From assembly GCF_964340395.1 (NCBI RefSeq), contig NC_135551.1, positions 1,707,001-1,771,000 of the forward strand: a stretch of DNA of 64,000 bases. Direction: 5' to 3'. The stretch comes from Glandiceps talaboti. Its lineage: Eukaryota > Hemichordata > Enteropneusta > Spengelidae. Below, in pieces: positions 13,296 to 25,165 of the stretch (positions within the stretch are counted from its first letter, which is position 1; each line of letters opens with the position of its first letter). The notes under the pieces were generated by a model. The model did not search any database. It was not told where the DNA came from and saw nothing but the letters and a program-made list of their open reading frames with translations. Both the position numbers and the translations under genes were made by a program.

Positions 13296-13412
13296 ATATA
13301 TCCATCCATCCATCCATCTATCCATCCATCTATCTATCCATCCATCCATCCATCCATCCATCCATTCATCCATCCATCGATCGATCCATCCACCCACCCA
13401 TCCATCCATCCA
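13189..13412. repeat. (CTAT)n / (CATC)n microsatellite
   Basis: Perfect CTAT tract followed by CATC/CATT variants. The open frames through it are repeat by-products. Confidence 0.97.
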
Positions 13413-13470
13413 TCTTGCATTGCATTGTATCACTTAGTTGTCTGTGATTGTATCTATAAACCTTGTCTTG

Positions 13471-13646
<176 letters not shown>

Positions 13647-13774
13647 TCTTGCATTGTATGGATCTACCTACCTCTTGTCTTGTATTGTATCTGTGTTGGA
13701 TGAAAAGAACAGTCTTCGATTATTCATTTCATGATTTGGCAAAAAAACTATGCATGACGGCGATTTGTTGTATC

Positions 13775-13866
13775 TAGATATATAGTGGCGTACTATGTAA
13801 GGCGTACAAGTATATCGATGTATCTAGATATAGTGGCATACTATGTAAGGCGTGTAAGTATATCGA
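13775..13866. repeat. about 48-bp direct repeat, 2 copies
   Basis: Two copies of a segment with TATCTAGATATA and TACTATGTAAGGCGT, ending in TATATCGAT. Confidence 0.8.
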
Positions 13867-14054
13867 TTGTTGCTGTACAGATAATACTGTTTTTGTGCTA
13901 GTTCACAATCATGATCTTTCAGAGTTACAAACAGAGGCATTTTAAAGTTGTTCTTACGTTAAATTTCAATAGATAATGTAGTCATTCACTTCAGTAACGG
14001 GAATTATTCTGATGTACATTAATATAGTTAGTTTATTGTTTGTTTTGTACACAG

Positions 14055-14174
14055 TTGTGTTGCTATGGCAATACAGCATTGATGAGTCGTGTAGTGAATG
14101 TCGAAGACAAACAAGTCGTAATAGGCAACGTTACCATGGTTACAATTGAATGGCTCCTATCATTTTTACCTCCC
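14055..14174 (+). CDS. weak candidate exon abutting an inverted-repeat element
   Basis: A good acceptor (TTTGTTTTGTACACAG) is followed by 40 open codons, including NVEDKQVVIGNVTMVTIEW, up to CCTCCC|gtaagg. The donor GT lies inside the left terminal inverted repeat of the element at 14169. The phase is 0 at both ends and would join in frame to the candidate exon at 15165. A second frame is also open for about 30 codons, so coding status is weak. An in-frame ATG is at 14081. Confidence 0.2.
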
Positions 14175-14236
14175 GTAAGGGTACGGGAGGTATTAAAAGG
14201 GGAATGTCTGTCTGTGTGTCTGTCTGTCTGTCTGTA

Positions 14237-14283
<47 letters not shown>

Positions 14284-15157
14284 GTCATCATTTTCTAAAA
14301 ATCGGCTGGAATTGGAATATATAATCTTTAGGGTATTAATAGCTAGACCTGATTAGGTTTTCAGCCAGATCTGTTAATGTTTAATTAGAGAAATTTGCAT
14401 ATTAATGAAATCAAGTAATTATGCAATATCTTAAGACTGTACACTTCAATTTCGATATAATTTAGTATATTCGTTAAACATAACAACATACATTTGTCCT
14501 ATAAAATTCGTTGATGAATCTTAGAGCGTTAATGAATAATATGCATAATTAATTATTTTTGGTAATTAGGCTATATCTTAAGAATACATACTTCAAATTC
14601 AACATAATTTAGTACATACATTAACCATAAGAAAACACATATGTCCTATCAAGTTTGTTGATGCACCATACAGTGTTAATGAATAATTTGCATAATTAAT
14701 GATTTTCGGTAATTAGGCTATATCTTAAGAATACATACTTCAATTCCAATATAATTCAGTACACACGTTAACCATAACAATCGCATATGTCCTGTAAAGT
14801 TTGTTGGTGTACCTTTCAGTGTTAATGAATAATTTGCATAATTATGATTCTTGGTAATTAGGCTATATCTTACGACTGCATACTTCAATTTCAATATAAT
14901 TCAGTACATACATTAACCATAACAAATTGTATATGTCCTATAAATTTAGTTGATGTACCTTACAGTGTTAATGAATAATTTGCCTAATTAATGATTTTCC
15001 GTAATTAGACTATATCTTAAGACTGCATTGAGTAGTATCATACTCTCTTACATACATTAACCTAAGAAAGCACGCTTGTCCAAAAAACAAAGCCTGTTAC
15101 CATATTTTTTTTAGTTTAATGAGTTATTTACATAATTAGTTATTCCCTTACGGGAGG
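14169..15157. mobile_element. 989-bp element with 13-bp terminal inverted repeats
   Basis: CCTCCCGTAAGGG at 14169-14181 and its exact complement CCCTTACGGGAGG at 15145-15157 bound the element. Inside the left end is a (TCTG)n tract at about 14205-14283. The rest is a roughly 146-bp tandem repeat, about four to five copies, each with TTAATGAATAATTTGCATAA and GGCTATATCTTA. No transposase is present, so it would be non-autonomous. A related copy is at 43306-43562 in the opposite orientation. No clean target-site duplication was found. Confidence 0.75.
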
Positions 15158-15164
15158 CATTCAG

Positions 15165-15321
15165 TTTAAATCTGGTACCATCTATAATTCGAGCTGGACA
15201 GAACGACGTTGTAGACTGACAGATCCGAGAATTCCTCAAGGAGAACACACTGAAATAGTCCAGACACTGTTTGTCACATATCACCACAAACTATATAGTT
15301 CATACACTTACTACAACATCG
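15165..15321 (+). CDS. candidate internal exon, unidentified gene
   Basis: Acceptor GGCATTCAG is followed by 52 open codons plus one base to donor ATCG|gtgagt, so phase 0 in and phase 1 out. The peptide (SGTIYNSSWTERRCRLTDP, then EHTEIVQTLFVTYHHKLYSS) has the composition of a folded, beta-rich protein rather than random AT-rich translation. The acceptor lies 7 bp outside the right inverted repeat of the 989-bp element. Its phase-1 end could join 34580 (TTGACAG|GACTGG) or 33709. Family not recognised. Confidence 0.35.
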
Positions 15322-15455
15322 GTGAGTCTCCAGTTCTGTCAAAGAATACAACATGCCACCTAAATGGCCTAAGTCTGAACCGAGCACGTTAACTGTGTAC
15401 AGCTAATGTAAATTTAGTTTTACAATAAGAGCAAGCTTGAATCACGACGTTATAG

Positions 15456-15616
15456 ATCCATCCATCCGTCCATCCATCCATCCATCCATCCATCCATACA
15501 TACATACATACATACATACATACATACATACATACATACATACATACATACATACATACATACATACATACATACATACATACATACATACATACATACA
15601 AACGCATGCATGCATG

Positions 15617-15690
<74 letters not shown>

Positions 15691-15717
15691 CAGCCAGCCA
15701 GACAGACAGACACAGCC

Positions 15718-15750
<33 letters not shown>

Positions 15751-15811
15751 TACATACATACATACATACATACATACATACATACATACATACATACATA
15801 CATACATACAT
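15456..15811. repeat. compound microsatellite (CATC)n (CATA)n (CAGA)n (CATA)n
   Basis: Continuous 4-bp repeats that change type several times. All frames through it are tetrapeptide by-products. Confidence 0.97.
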
Positions 15812-16135
15812 TACTTGCTGTGAGTAGAGTAGAATAGTAGTAACGGTACACACACCTTTTCTCTTTGATAACATCGCTTACATAAGACTTAAAACGAACC
15901 ACTCTATATATAGTTCAAAACGACGAGAGTTCAATTATCTAACTTTGGAGCGATTCTTAAAGTGCCAACACCATAGTAATTAATATATATGCTGTCTTAA
16001 TGGAGAAATCTCATGTAATTCTCTTCTTATCGTTTCCTCTGTATAAGGCATTTTCATGTTAATTTGAAATTATCATCTACATCGGTTGTTAAGCAGGATA
16101 ATCGACTACGTACTCTACTTACAAACGAAACTCTG

Positions 16136-16149
16136 GTTGTCATGGCAAC
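16136..16149. promoter_or_regulatory. X-box-like site
   Basis: GTTGTCATGGCAAC is an RFX-type imperfect palindrome with one deviation from GTNRCC-N2-RGYAAC. A perfect match follows 70 bp downstream. No exon was recognised beside it. Confidence 0.35.
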
Positions 16150-16218
16150 CAGGTTTTGAGGTCAAAAGTGAGTTATAATTGATATCTTCCACTCCAATTG
16201 CTCATTACTATCGGATAT

Positions 16219-16232
16219 GTTACCCTGGTAAC
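16219..16232. promoter_or_regulatory. X-box (RFX-type site)
   Basis: GTTACCCTGGTAAC fits GTNRCC-N2-RGYAAC at every position. With the site at 16136 it forms a pair about 230 bp before the 45-bp E-box array. The transcript it might serve is unknown. Confidence 0.4.
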
Positions 16233-16459
16233 AAGTGTTACAAGTATGGAATTACTTTTAATTTTGCGGCAGTGATTATATGTTTAGTAGCGATCACTTC
16301 ATTCGTCTATATTTCCAGATGATGTCGAAGAATGATCAATGAATACAAGATTGTTTAGTTCCACAGCACATCAACTAAGTGAAACCATTAAAGAGACACG
16401 TGTAATAATCTAAGACTGGGTCGACCGTGTGCTTCCTTTAGTCGGGCAATCTGTGCTTT

Positions 16460-19353
16460 AGTATATTCTGTGTAGAGCACATGTAATCACGTGGAAATGG
16501 TAGTACTTTATATTCTGTGTAGAGCACATGTAATCACGTGGAAATGGTAGTACTTTATTCTGTGTAGAGCACATGTAATCACGTGGAAATGGTAGTACTT
16601 TATTCTGTGTAGAGCACATGTAATCACGTGGAAATGGTAGTACTTTATTCTGTGTAGAGCACATGTAATCACGTGGAAATGGTAGTACTTTATTCTGTGT
16701 AGAGCACATGTAATCACGTGGAAATGGTAGTACTTTATTCTGTGTAGAGCATATGTAATCACGTGGAAATGGTAGTACTTTATTCTGTGTAGAGCATATG
16801 TAATCACGTGGAAATGGTAGTACTTTATTCTGTGTAGAGCATATGTAATCACGTGGAAATGGTAGTACTTTATTCTGTGAAGAGCATATGTAATCACGTG
16901 GAAATGGTAGTACTTTATTCTGTGTAGAGTACGTCTAATCACGTGGAAATGGTAGTACTTTATTCTGTGTAGAGTACATCTAATCACGTGGAAATGGTAG
17001 TACTTTATTCTGGGTAGAGTACGTCTAATCACGTGGAAATGGTAGTACTTTATTCTGTGTAGAGTACATCTAATCACGTGGAAATGGTAGTACTTTATTC
17101 TGGGTAGAGTACGTCTAATCACGTGGAAATGGTAGTACTTTATTCTGTGTAGAGTACGTCTAATCACGTGGAAATGGTAGTGTTTTATTTTGGGTAGAGT
17201 ACGTCTAATCACGTGGAAATGGTAGTACTTTATTCTGTGTAGAACGCGTCTAATCACGTGGAAATGGTAGTGCTTTATTTTGGGTAGAGTACGTCTAATC
17301 ACGTGGAAATGGTAGTGCTTTAGTTTGGGTAGAGTACGTCTAATCACGTGGAAATGGTAGTACTTTATTCTGTGTAGAGTACGTCTAATCACGTGGAAAT
17401 GGTAGTGTTTTATTTTGGGTAGAGTACGTCTAATCACGTGGAAAGGGTAGGACTTTATTCTGGGTAGAGTACGTCTAATCACGTGGAAATGGTAGTACTT
17501 TATTCTGTGTAGAGTACGTCTAATCACGTGGAAATGGTAGTACTTTATTCTGTGTAGAGTACGTCTAATCACGTGGAAATGGTAGTACTTTATTCTGTGT
17601 AGAGTACGTCTAATCACGTGGAAATGGTAGTACTTTATTCTGGCGTCTAATCACGTGGAAATGGTAGTATGGGTAGAGCACGTCTAATCACGTGGAAATG
17701 GTAGTACTTTATTCTGGGTAGAGTACGTCTAATCACGTTGAAATGGTAGTACTTTATTCCGTGTAGAGTGCGTCTAATCACGTGGAAATGGTAGTACTTT
17801 ATTCTGTGTAGAGTACGTCTAATCACGTGGAAATAGTAGTACTTTATTCTGGGTAGAGTACGTCTAATCACGTGGAAATGGTAGTACTTTATTCTGGGTA
17901 GAGCACGTCTAATCACGTGGAAATGGTAGTACTTTATTCTGTGTAGAGCACGTCTAATCACGTGGAAATGGTAGTACTTTATTCTGTGTAGAGTACGTCT
18001 AATCACGTGGAAATGGTAGTACTTTATTCTGGGTAGAGTACGTCTAATCACGTGGAAATGGTAGTACTTTATTCTGTGTAGAGTACATCTAATCACGTGG
18101 AAATGGTAGTACTTTATTCTGGGTAGAGTACGTCTAATCACGTGGAAATGGTAGTACTTTATTCTGTGTAGAGTACGTCTAATCACGTGGAAATGGTAGT
18201 GTTTTATTTTGGGTAGAGTACGTCTAATCACGTGGAAATGGTAGTACTTTATTCTGTGTAGAACGCGTCTAATCACGTGGAAATGGTAGTGCTTTATTTT
18301 GGGTAGAGTACGTCTAATCACGTGGAAATGGTAGTGCTTTAGTTTGGGTAGAGTACGTCTAATCACGTGGAAATGGTAGTACTTTATTCTGTGTAGAGTA
18401 CGTCTAATCACGTGGAAATGGTAGTGTTTTATTTTGGGTAGAGTACGTCTAATCACGTGGAAAGGGTAGGACTTTATTCTGGGTAGAGTACGTCTAATCA
18501 CGTGGAAATGGTAGTACTTTATTCTGTGTAGAGTACGTCTAATCACGTGGAAATGGTAGTACTTTATTCTGTGTAGAGTACGTCTAATCACGTGGAAATG
18601 GTAGTACTTTATTCTGTGTAGAGTACGTCTAATCACGTGGAAATGGTAGTACTTTATTCTGGCGTCTAATCACGTGGAAATGGTAGTATGGGTAGAGCAC
18701 GTCTAATCACGTGGAAATGGTAGTACTTTATTCTGGGTAGAGTACGTCTAATCACGTTGAAATGGTAGTACTTTATTCCGTGTAGAGAGCGTCTAATCAC
18801 GTGGAAATGGTAGTACTTTATTCTGTGTAGAGTACGTCTAATCACGTGGAAATAGTAGTACTTTATTCTGGGTAGAGTACGTCTAATCACGTGGAAATGG
18901 TAGTACTTTATTCTGGGTAGAGCACGTCTAATCACGTGGAAATGGTAGTACTTTATTCTGTGTAGAGCACGTCTAATCACGTGGAAATGGTAGTACTTTA
19001 TTCAGGGTAGAGCACGTCTAATCACGTGGAAATGGTAGTACTTTATTCTGGGTAGAGTACGTCTAATCACGTGGAAATGGTAGTATTTTATTCTGGGTAG
19101 AGTACGTCTAATCACGTGGAAATGGTAGTACTTTATTCTGGGTAGAGTACGTCTAATCACGTGGAAATGGTAGTATTTTATTCTGGGTAGAGTACGTCTA
19201 ATCACGTGGAAATGGTAGTATTTTATTCTGGGTAGAGTACGTCTAATCACGTGAAAATGGTAGTACTTTATTCTGGGTAGAGTACGTCTAATCACGTGGA
19301 AATGTTAGTACTTTATTCTGGGTACAGTACGTCTAATCACGTGGAAATCGTAG
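16460..19353. repeat. 45-bp satellite array with CACGTG in nearly every unit
   Basis: About 64 copies of a 45-bp unit containing AATCACGTGGAAATGGTAGT. The palindromic E-box CACGTG is kept in almost all copies while AGAGCACATG/AGAGTACGTC and TTCTGTGT/TTCTGGGT segments vary. A block of about 1019 bp is duplicated (variant order below 17617 recurs below 18636). The 369- and 329-codon reverse frames are 15-residue repeats caused by the period and are not taken as genes. Confidence 0.97.
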
Positions 19354-19525
19354 AAAATAGTTGTACTTGTTGGTTGCATTGATTTATTAATGTTACTAGT
19401 TTTACTTTGTCGCCTTTATTGCTTTAACATTTTATTCTATTAAACGTTTTGCTCCATTTTATTGAACGTTTATATCATCCATGGACAGCCGTCAAGAATT
19501 GTATTGTGAAGTGTTTTCTCAAAGG

Positions 19526-20177
19526 TGGCTACCCTGATATGGAACTGCATCAGATCGTAGTAGGCTACCCTGATATGTGGAACTGCATCAGATCGTAGTA
19601 GGCTACCTTGATGTGGAACTGCATCAGATCGTAGTAGGCTACCTTGATGTGGAACTGTATCAGATCGTAATAGGCTACCCTGATGTGGAACTGTATCAGA
19701 TCGTAGTAGGCTACCCTGATATGGAACTGCATCAGATTGTAGTAGGCTACCTTGATGTTGAACTGCATCAGATCGTAGTAGGCTACCCTGATGTGGAACT
19801 GTATCAGATCGTAGTAGGCTACCCTGATATGGAACTGTATCAGATCGTAGAAGGCTACCTAGATGTTGAACTGCATCAGATCGTAGTAGGCTACCCTGAT
19901 GTGGAACTGCATCAGATCGTAGTAGGCTACCTTGATGTTAAACTGCATCAGATCGTAGTAGGCTACCCTGATATGGAACTGTATCAGATCGTAGCAGGCT
20001 ACCCTGATATGGAACTGTATCAGATCGTAATAGGCTACCCTGATGTGGAACTGCATCAGATCGTAGTAGGCTACCATGATGTGGAACTGCATCAGATCGT
20101 AGTAGGCTACCTTGATGTTGAACTGCATCAGATCGTAGTAGGCTACCCTGATGTGGAACTGCATCAGATCGTAGTAC
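19526..20177. repeat. 36-bp tandem array, about 18 copies
   Basis: Unit contains GAACTGCATCAGATCGTAGT. Because the period is 12 codons, several frames stay open on both strands. Changes between copies alter residues freely (Tyr/His, Pro/Leu), which argues against protein selection. Confidence 0.95.
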
Positions 20178-20379
20178 AACATCAGGCAAAAGGTATAAAT
20201 TCAAAAATAATATGTACATGATTACGTCGTTATTGTGCATTTTGAGGATTCAACTAAGGTAGTTAACAATAGTAGATAAAAACATTCCAGTTATAGAATT
20301 ATGTTAATTATCTAAATCAAATAAAACTAACCAAACAACATTTCGACACTTCCAGTCATTATACAGTAGATGATTCTGA

Positions 20380-20510
20380 CAGGCTAGGGCAGCAAACGAG
20401 GTGGAGATTCAGCTTGTCTATATCTGAGTGAAGGCTAGGGCGGCAAACGAGGTGGAGATTCAGCTTGTCTATATCTGAGTGTAGGCTAGGGCAGCAAACG
20501 ACTAATATCG
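20380..20510. repeat. about 51-bp direct repeat, 2.5 copies
   Basis: Copies share GGCTAGGGCAGCAAACGAGG and GCTTGTCTATATCTGAGTG. Confidence 0.85.
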
Positions 20511-20750
20511 ATTCCTTGTTTTAAAAAAAAAGGAGAACGTCTTCCCGTTCTGCTAGCTCCATCTTTTACATCACGTTGCCAGGAAACTGCTGACTGCTAC
20601 GTATTGTGGTACTTGCAGCTGATTTGCCTTTAATTTAGTACTACTGGCTTTGGTATCGGTAATATGGAAGGAACTCACAACCAACCTTGTTTATAGGACT
20701 CGATAAAAGAATTGTGTGTAGTTGAATGTGTGTGTCACCAACAGTCTTCA

Positions 20751-20942
20751 TTATGTATTGATATGAACCTTAGCTACTAGATGAACTATGTAGTCAATCA
20801 ACTGTACATCAGGCCAGGTAAGTGTTCTGACACATGCCAATAGTAGGTCATCAGAGTAACATCCACTATGTACAGTAACTGTTTTATTTATGATTTGTTT
20901 CCGCGGTTGAGACAATATTTCATCAATGTGCTCTCTGGACAT
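20751..20942 (-). CDS. unassigned minus-strand ORF, 63 codons
   Basis: An ATG-initiated frame (MSREHIDEILSQPRKQ...), with an in-frame TAG three codons upstream, ends at TAA. The middle (LLLACVRTLTWPDVQLIDY) has plausible protein composition. It could be a small exon or gene fragment. No splice sites or family support it, and the plus strand has a consensus donor (CCAG|gtaagt) within it. Confidence 0.18.
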   Translation of the reverse strand: MSREHIDEILSQPRKQIINKTVTVHSGCYSDDLLLACVRTLTWPDVQLIDYIVHLVAKVHINT

Positions 20943-21868
20943 GCGAGCCTAACGCCATGCCTGTATGACCGTTTGGTACTGGATTCCATGTGTGACTGGA
21001 CGTTAATCAGTGGCCGGGGTTAGCTGGATAAATATTTAATCACGATATATGCGTATGCGTGTGCGTGAGCTGGTTAGGGTTACATCCAATAAAAAATCAT
21101 AAATCAACTCAGTGCCCTACATCTAATGGAAATGAAACAAAACCAGTTCTATTAGAACTGTGACAGTAAAGACGCCACACAGTTGATATATTAGACTGTT
21201 CAAAGTAGCGAGCTATCAATTAATCGTGCCACTATTTATCCGTAAGGTAAAATCAGGAAGTCGAATTTAAAAGTCGTTCTGGAGCAGTTAAACCGTCAGG
21301 TAATAACAGTAACTAACTCAACGATATTTTGTGTTTTTAATCATGTTAATGTTGACATAGATCTACGCCGTCTACAGATTGGGATCCGTTTTGGAAATGC
21401 TAGAGTTCCATTGTTCCTGCACGGGGAGATAATATCGCGTGAGGTGCTCTCCGTATACTTTAGGATAACATGCAGTTAGCTTGACTTTGTGTTATCATCA
21501 CGATACAAGGATACCGTAGGTTGCAATTTGCCTTCCTGAGGTAATTCTTCAGAGAGAGAAGATATATGTTGATTGCATGACTTCTGTACACAAAAAGGTT
21601 ATTTGTCTCCGCTCCACCTTTCTGTGTAAACTCATAGCATTGTGAAGAAATATACATCTATTTGATGCATTTTTAGGATTACTGAAACAAGTCAATGTTC
21701 TATACTTCACTTATTTCTCAACTCTTGGATTGGAATTCAGATGTTTTCATTTCTTGTAATTACTTTTAACAATTAACAATTATGCACATTTGCGAGACCT
21801 CAATTAAATCACGAAGTCTTCAATCATAACCTGGCCTTGATTATGTAAGTAAATCGTGACAAACAAAT
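20943..21868. other. unique sequence, nothing recognised
   Basis: AT-rich single-copy DNA. No convincing exon, RNA gene or element was identified. Confidence 0.4.
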
Positions 21869-22125
21869 ATGCATAGTATAAGAATTCAACCAGCAACGCC
21901 TCCAGAAAGCAATACGTCTGGTTCGTCATCATCGTTTGAAGAGAATAGCTCTCCCAGCTTAGCCACAGATGACTCAATGCAGCGGCTTTCTGTTAATTGG
22001 ACACTTTCATCATCAGAATTTAAGGACCAGACTCAAAGACCTCCACTTTCACCATCAGTACCTAAGCCATTTAACATAACGTCAATTCCCACTCCACAAC
22101 CATTACCACCTATAAGAACGAGGGG
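21869..22125 (+). CDS. candidate first coding exon 1c, unidentified gene
   Basis: 85 codons plus two bases, from MHSIRIQPATPPES to ...QPLPPIRTR, ending at a strong donor GG|gtaagt in phase 2. TGA in frame at 21857 and no compatible acceptor before the ATG mark an initial exon, though the start context (atATGC) is weak. The peptide is Ser- and Pro-rich with acidic clusters (SSSSFEENSSPS; PPLSPSVPKP), typical of a disordered regulatory N-terminus with possible proline-directed phosphosites. It is grouped with the exons at 3507, 5211 and 26434 by donor phase. Codon pattern differs clearly from the surrounding AT-rich DNA. Confidence 0.5.
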
Positions 22126-22693
22126 GTAAGTAGTACAGTACAGTACAGTATATTTTATTCACATGAAATAATGTAAAAAACAACAACATTATCTAGAGTC
22201 AAAAACATACAGAAACTACAAAAACAAAAATAATAGATAATTATAAATATATATAAAACACTAAACTACAGTATTTAATACAATGATAATAATGAATTAG
22301 AGAATTTTCTGAAGTATTGTATTTTCGATAATTTTTAAAAACTTTGATCATAAATTTCGATTGTTCTTTGAAATTGGTTTCTAGCTTCAATTGCAGATGT
22401 ATTGGCGCAATCCATTATAGCATCACCAATAGCTTTAGTCGGTAGACTGACATTGAGGGCGGTATGGTCGCTTACTTGTCTGTGCCGAAATCGTACATTA
22501 TTAGTCTGTCTGTCGGCCTGTCCGTTCATCCGTCCGTCCATCATCTAACGCTCAGCCAACACATAACACATAACATATATAAATGTAACGTATGGCACAT
22601 GCTCATTTGTTCATTCACTTACGTACCACATGAACCAAACGGAGCGCACTTACGAAATTAATTCGTCAGGATGTTCAAATTAAGTCTTATTTT
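22126..22693. other. putative intron start, AT-rich
   Basis: The sequence after the donor is A-rich and low in complexity. A minus-strand frame ending near 22335 (ALNVSLPTKAIGDAIMDC) looks mildly coding but has no supporting signal. Confidence 0.3.
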
Positions 22694-24370
22694 GGTAAAA
22701 CGAGTACCGTCACATTGACGTCATCAAGATTTAGTAAAAACGAGTACCGTCACATTGACGTCATCTAGATTTAGTAAAACGAGTAAAGTCACACTGACGT
22801 CATCTAGATTTAGTAAAAACGAGTACCGTCACATTGACGTCATCAAGATTTAGTAAAATACAGTTACATTGACGTCATCTAGATTTAGTAAAAACGAGTA
22901 CCGTCACATTGACGTCATCTAGATTTAGTAAAACGAGTACCGTCACATTGACGTCATCAAGATTTAGTAAAAACGAGTACCGTCACATTGACGTCATCTA
23001 GATTTAGTAAAACGAGTAAAGTCACACTGACGTCATCTAGATTTAGTAAAAACGAGTACCGTCACATTGACGTCATCAAGATTTAGTAAAATACCGTTAC
23101 ATTTACGTCATCTAGATTTAGTAAAAACGAGTACCGTCACATTGACGTCATCTAGATTTAGTAAAACAAGTACAGTCACATTGACGTCATCTAGATTTAG
23201 TAAAACGAGTACAGTCACATTGACGTTATCTAGATTTAGTAAAATACAGTTACATTGACGTCATGGAGATTTAGTAAAAACGAGTACCGTCACATTGACG
23301 TCATCTAGATTTAGTAAAACGAGTAAAGTCACATTGACGTCATCTAGATTTAGAAAAAACGAGTACCGTCACATTGACGTCATCAAGATTTAGTAAAACG
23401 AGTAAAGTCACACTGACGTCATCTAGATTTAGTAAAACGAGTAAAGTCACACTGACGTCATCTAGATTTAGTAAAACGAGTAAAGTCACACTGACGTCAT
23501 CTAGATTTAGTAAAAACGAGTACCGTCATATTGACGTCATCTAGATTTAGTAAAAACGAGTACCGTCACATTGACGTCATCTAGATTTAGTAAAAACGAG
23601 TACCGTCACATTGACGTCATCTAGAGTTGGTAAAACGAGTAAAGTCACACTGACGTCATCTAGATTTAGTAAAAACGAGTACCGTCACATTGACGTCATC
23701 AAGATTTAGTAAAATACAGTTACATTGACGTCATCTAGATTTAGTAAAAACGAGTACCGTCACATTGACGTCATGTCAAGATTTAGTAAAACGAGTAAAG
23801 TCACACTGACGTCATCTAGATTTAGTAAAAACGAGTACCGTCACATTGACGTCATCTAGATTTAGTAAAACGAGTAAAGTCACACTGACGTCATCTAGAT
23901 TTAGTAAAACGAGTACCGTCACATTGACGTCATGTCAAGATTTAGTAAAACGGGTACAGTCACACTGACGTCATCTAGATTTAGTAAAATACAGTTACAT
24001 TGACGTTATCAAGATTTAGTAAAAACGAGTACCGTCACATTGACGTCATCTAGATTTAGTAAAACGAGTACCGTCACATTGACGTCATCTAGATTTAGTA
24101 AAACGAGTACCGTCACATTGACGTCATCTAGATTTAGTAAAACGAGTACCGTCACATTGACGTCATCTAGATTTAGTAAAACGAGTACCGTCACATTGAC
24201 GTCATCTAGATTTAGTAAAACGAGTACCGTCACATTGACGTCATCTAGATTTAGTAAAACGAGTACCGTCACATTGACGTCATCTAGATTTAGTAAAATA
24301 CAGTCACATTGACGTCATCTAGATTTAGTAAAATACAGTTACATTGACGTCATCTAGATTTAGTAAAACG
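22694..24370. repeat. about 39-bp satellite array carrying CRE sites
   Basis: About 43 units of 30-41 bp based on TTTAGTAAAACGAGTACCGT followed by CACATTGACGTCATCTAGA. Nearly every unit keeps TGACGTCA, the full palindromic cAMP-response element, while spacer lengths vary (AAAACGAGTACCGTCACA or the shorter AAAATACAGTTACA). Open frames on both strands come from the 39-bp period. Confidence 0.96.
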
Positions 24371-24444
24371 AATTAATTCTTGTTTTTGGATTGAATTAGT
24401 CTGAAAGATACAGTATTCGTACCACACTATCAGCTACAACTAGA

Positions 24445-24610
24445 AGCCAGATAGGGCTGAACGACACAATGTATCTTACAGTGTCATTCTGATAGGGCTG
24501 AACATCACAATGTATCTTACAGTGTAAATGTGATAGGGCTGAACAACACAATGTATCTTACAGTGTAAATGTGATAGGGCTGAACAACACAATGTATCTT
24601 ACAGTGTAGA
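24445..24610. repeat. about 41-bp tandem repeat, 4 copies
   Basis: Copies share GATAGGGCTGAACAACACAA and TGTATCTTACAGTGTA. Confidence 0.88.
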
Positions 24611-25029
24611 ATCCAGTCAGCTGAAGGCTAGACCCCCCAAAGACTAGATGGGCGCACTACCGAAATTGTCTTGACTGAGGTCAACATCCCCATTTCACCA
24701 CATTATCCCCATTTCTTATACTACTATGTTCCCCTTTCATTACAGTATGGCTCTCACCAGTTTAACCTCAGACAATATAGGAGACTCCTTCTCAAAAGTG
24801 TTCTGTTAAATCCACTGAACAGACGTGACGGAGCCATACTCTGACTATCACATGCACTCGATCGATTCCTATGAGTTCCACTGACCTCTCTTTACACAAC
24901 AACAACAATAGATTCACTGCATGGTTTTTAGCAACGATTTGATTGATACAATAGTGTGGTCTGGCAGCTGTGGAATATGTGACACCGGTGGTAATGGTGG
25001 GATGGCAAAATCACACTAAATTAGATAAT
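24611..25029. other. unique sequence, nothing recognised
   Basis: No exon, RNA gene or mobile element is supported. Confidence 0.35.
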
Positions 25030-25165
25030 ATGATGAGTCAAAATAACACGCGACCTTCCCCCCTAATTTTATTTTCTAAAATATGGCCCTCCTTCCGAGA
25101 TCCGATTTGTAAAATATTATCGCCATTTTCCCAGCCCACCTTTAATTATCGAAGGCTCCTTCACA
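25030..25165. mobile_element. MITE-like dispersed element, 3' end copy
   Basis: Interior CTAAAATATGGCCCTCC and terminus TAATTATCGAAGGCTCC relate it to the segment at 6009-6160. The 5' end is not clear. Confidence 0.35.

Noticed and set aside
16458-19295. 369- and 329-codon minus-strand frames (15-residue repeats) as a gene
   Set aside because: Explained by the 45-bp period; substitutions are not biased to silent sites, and truncated units break the frame.
19577-20221. 214-codon frame with 12-residue repeats
   Set aside because: By-product of a 36-bp tandem array; antisense frames are equally open and replacement changes are frequent.
22335-22544. 69-codon minus-strand frame
   Set aside because: Partly protein-like, but it begins in a (CTGT)-type tract and has no splice or homology support.
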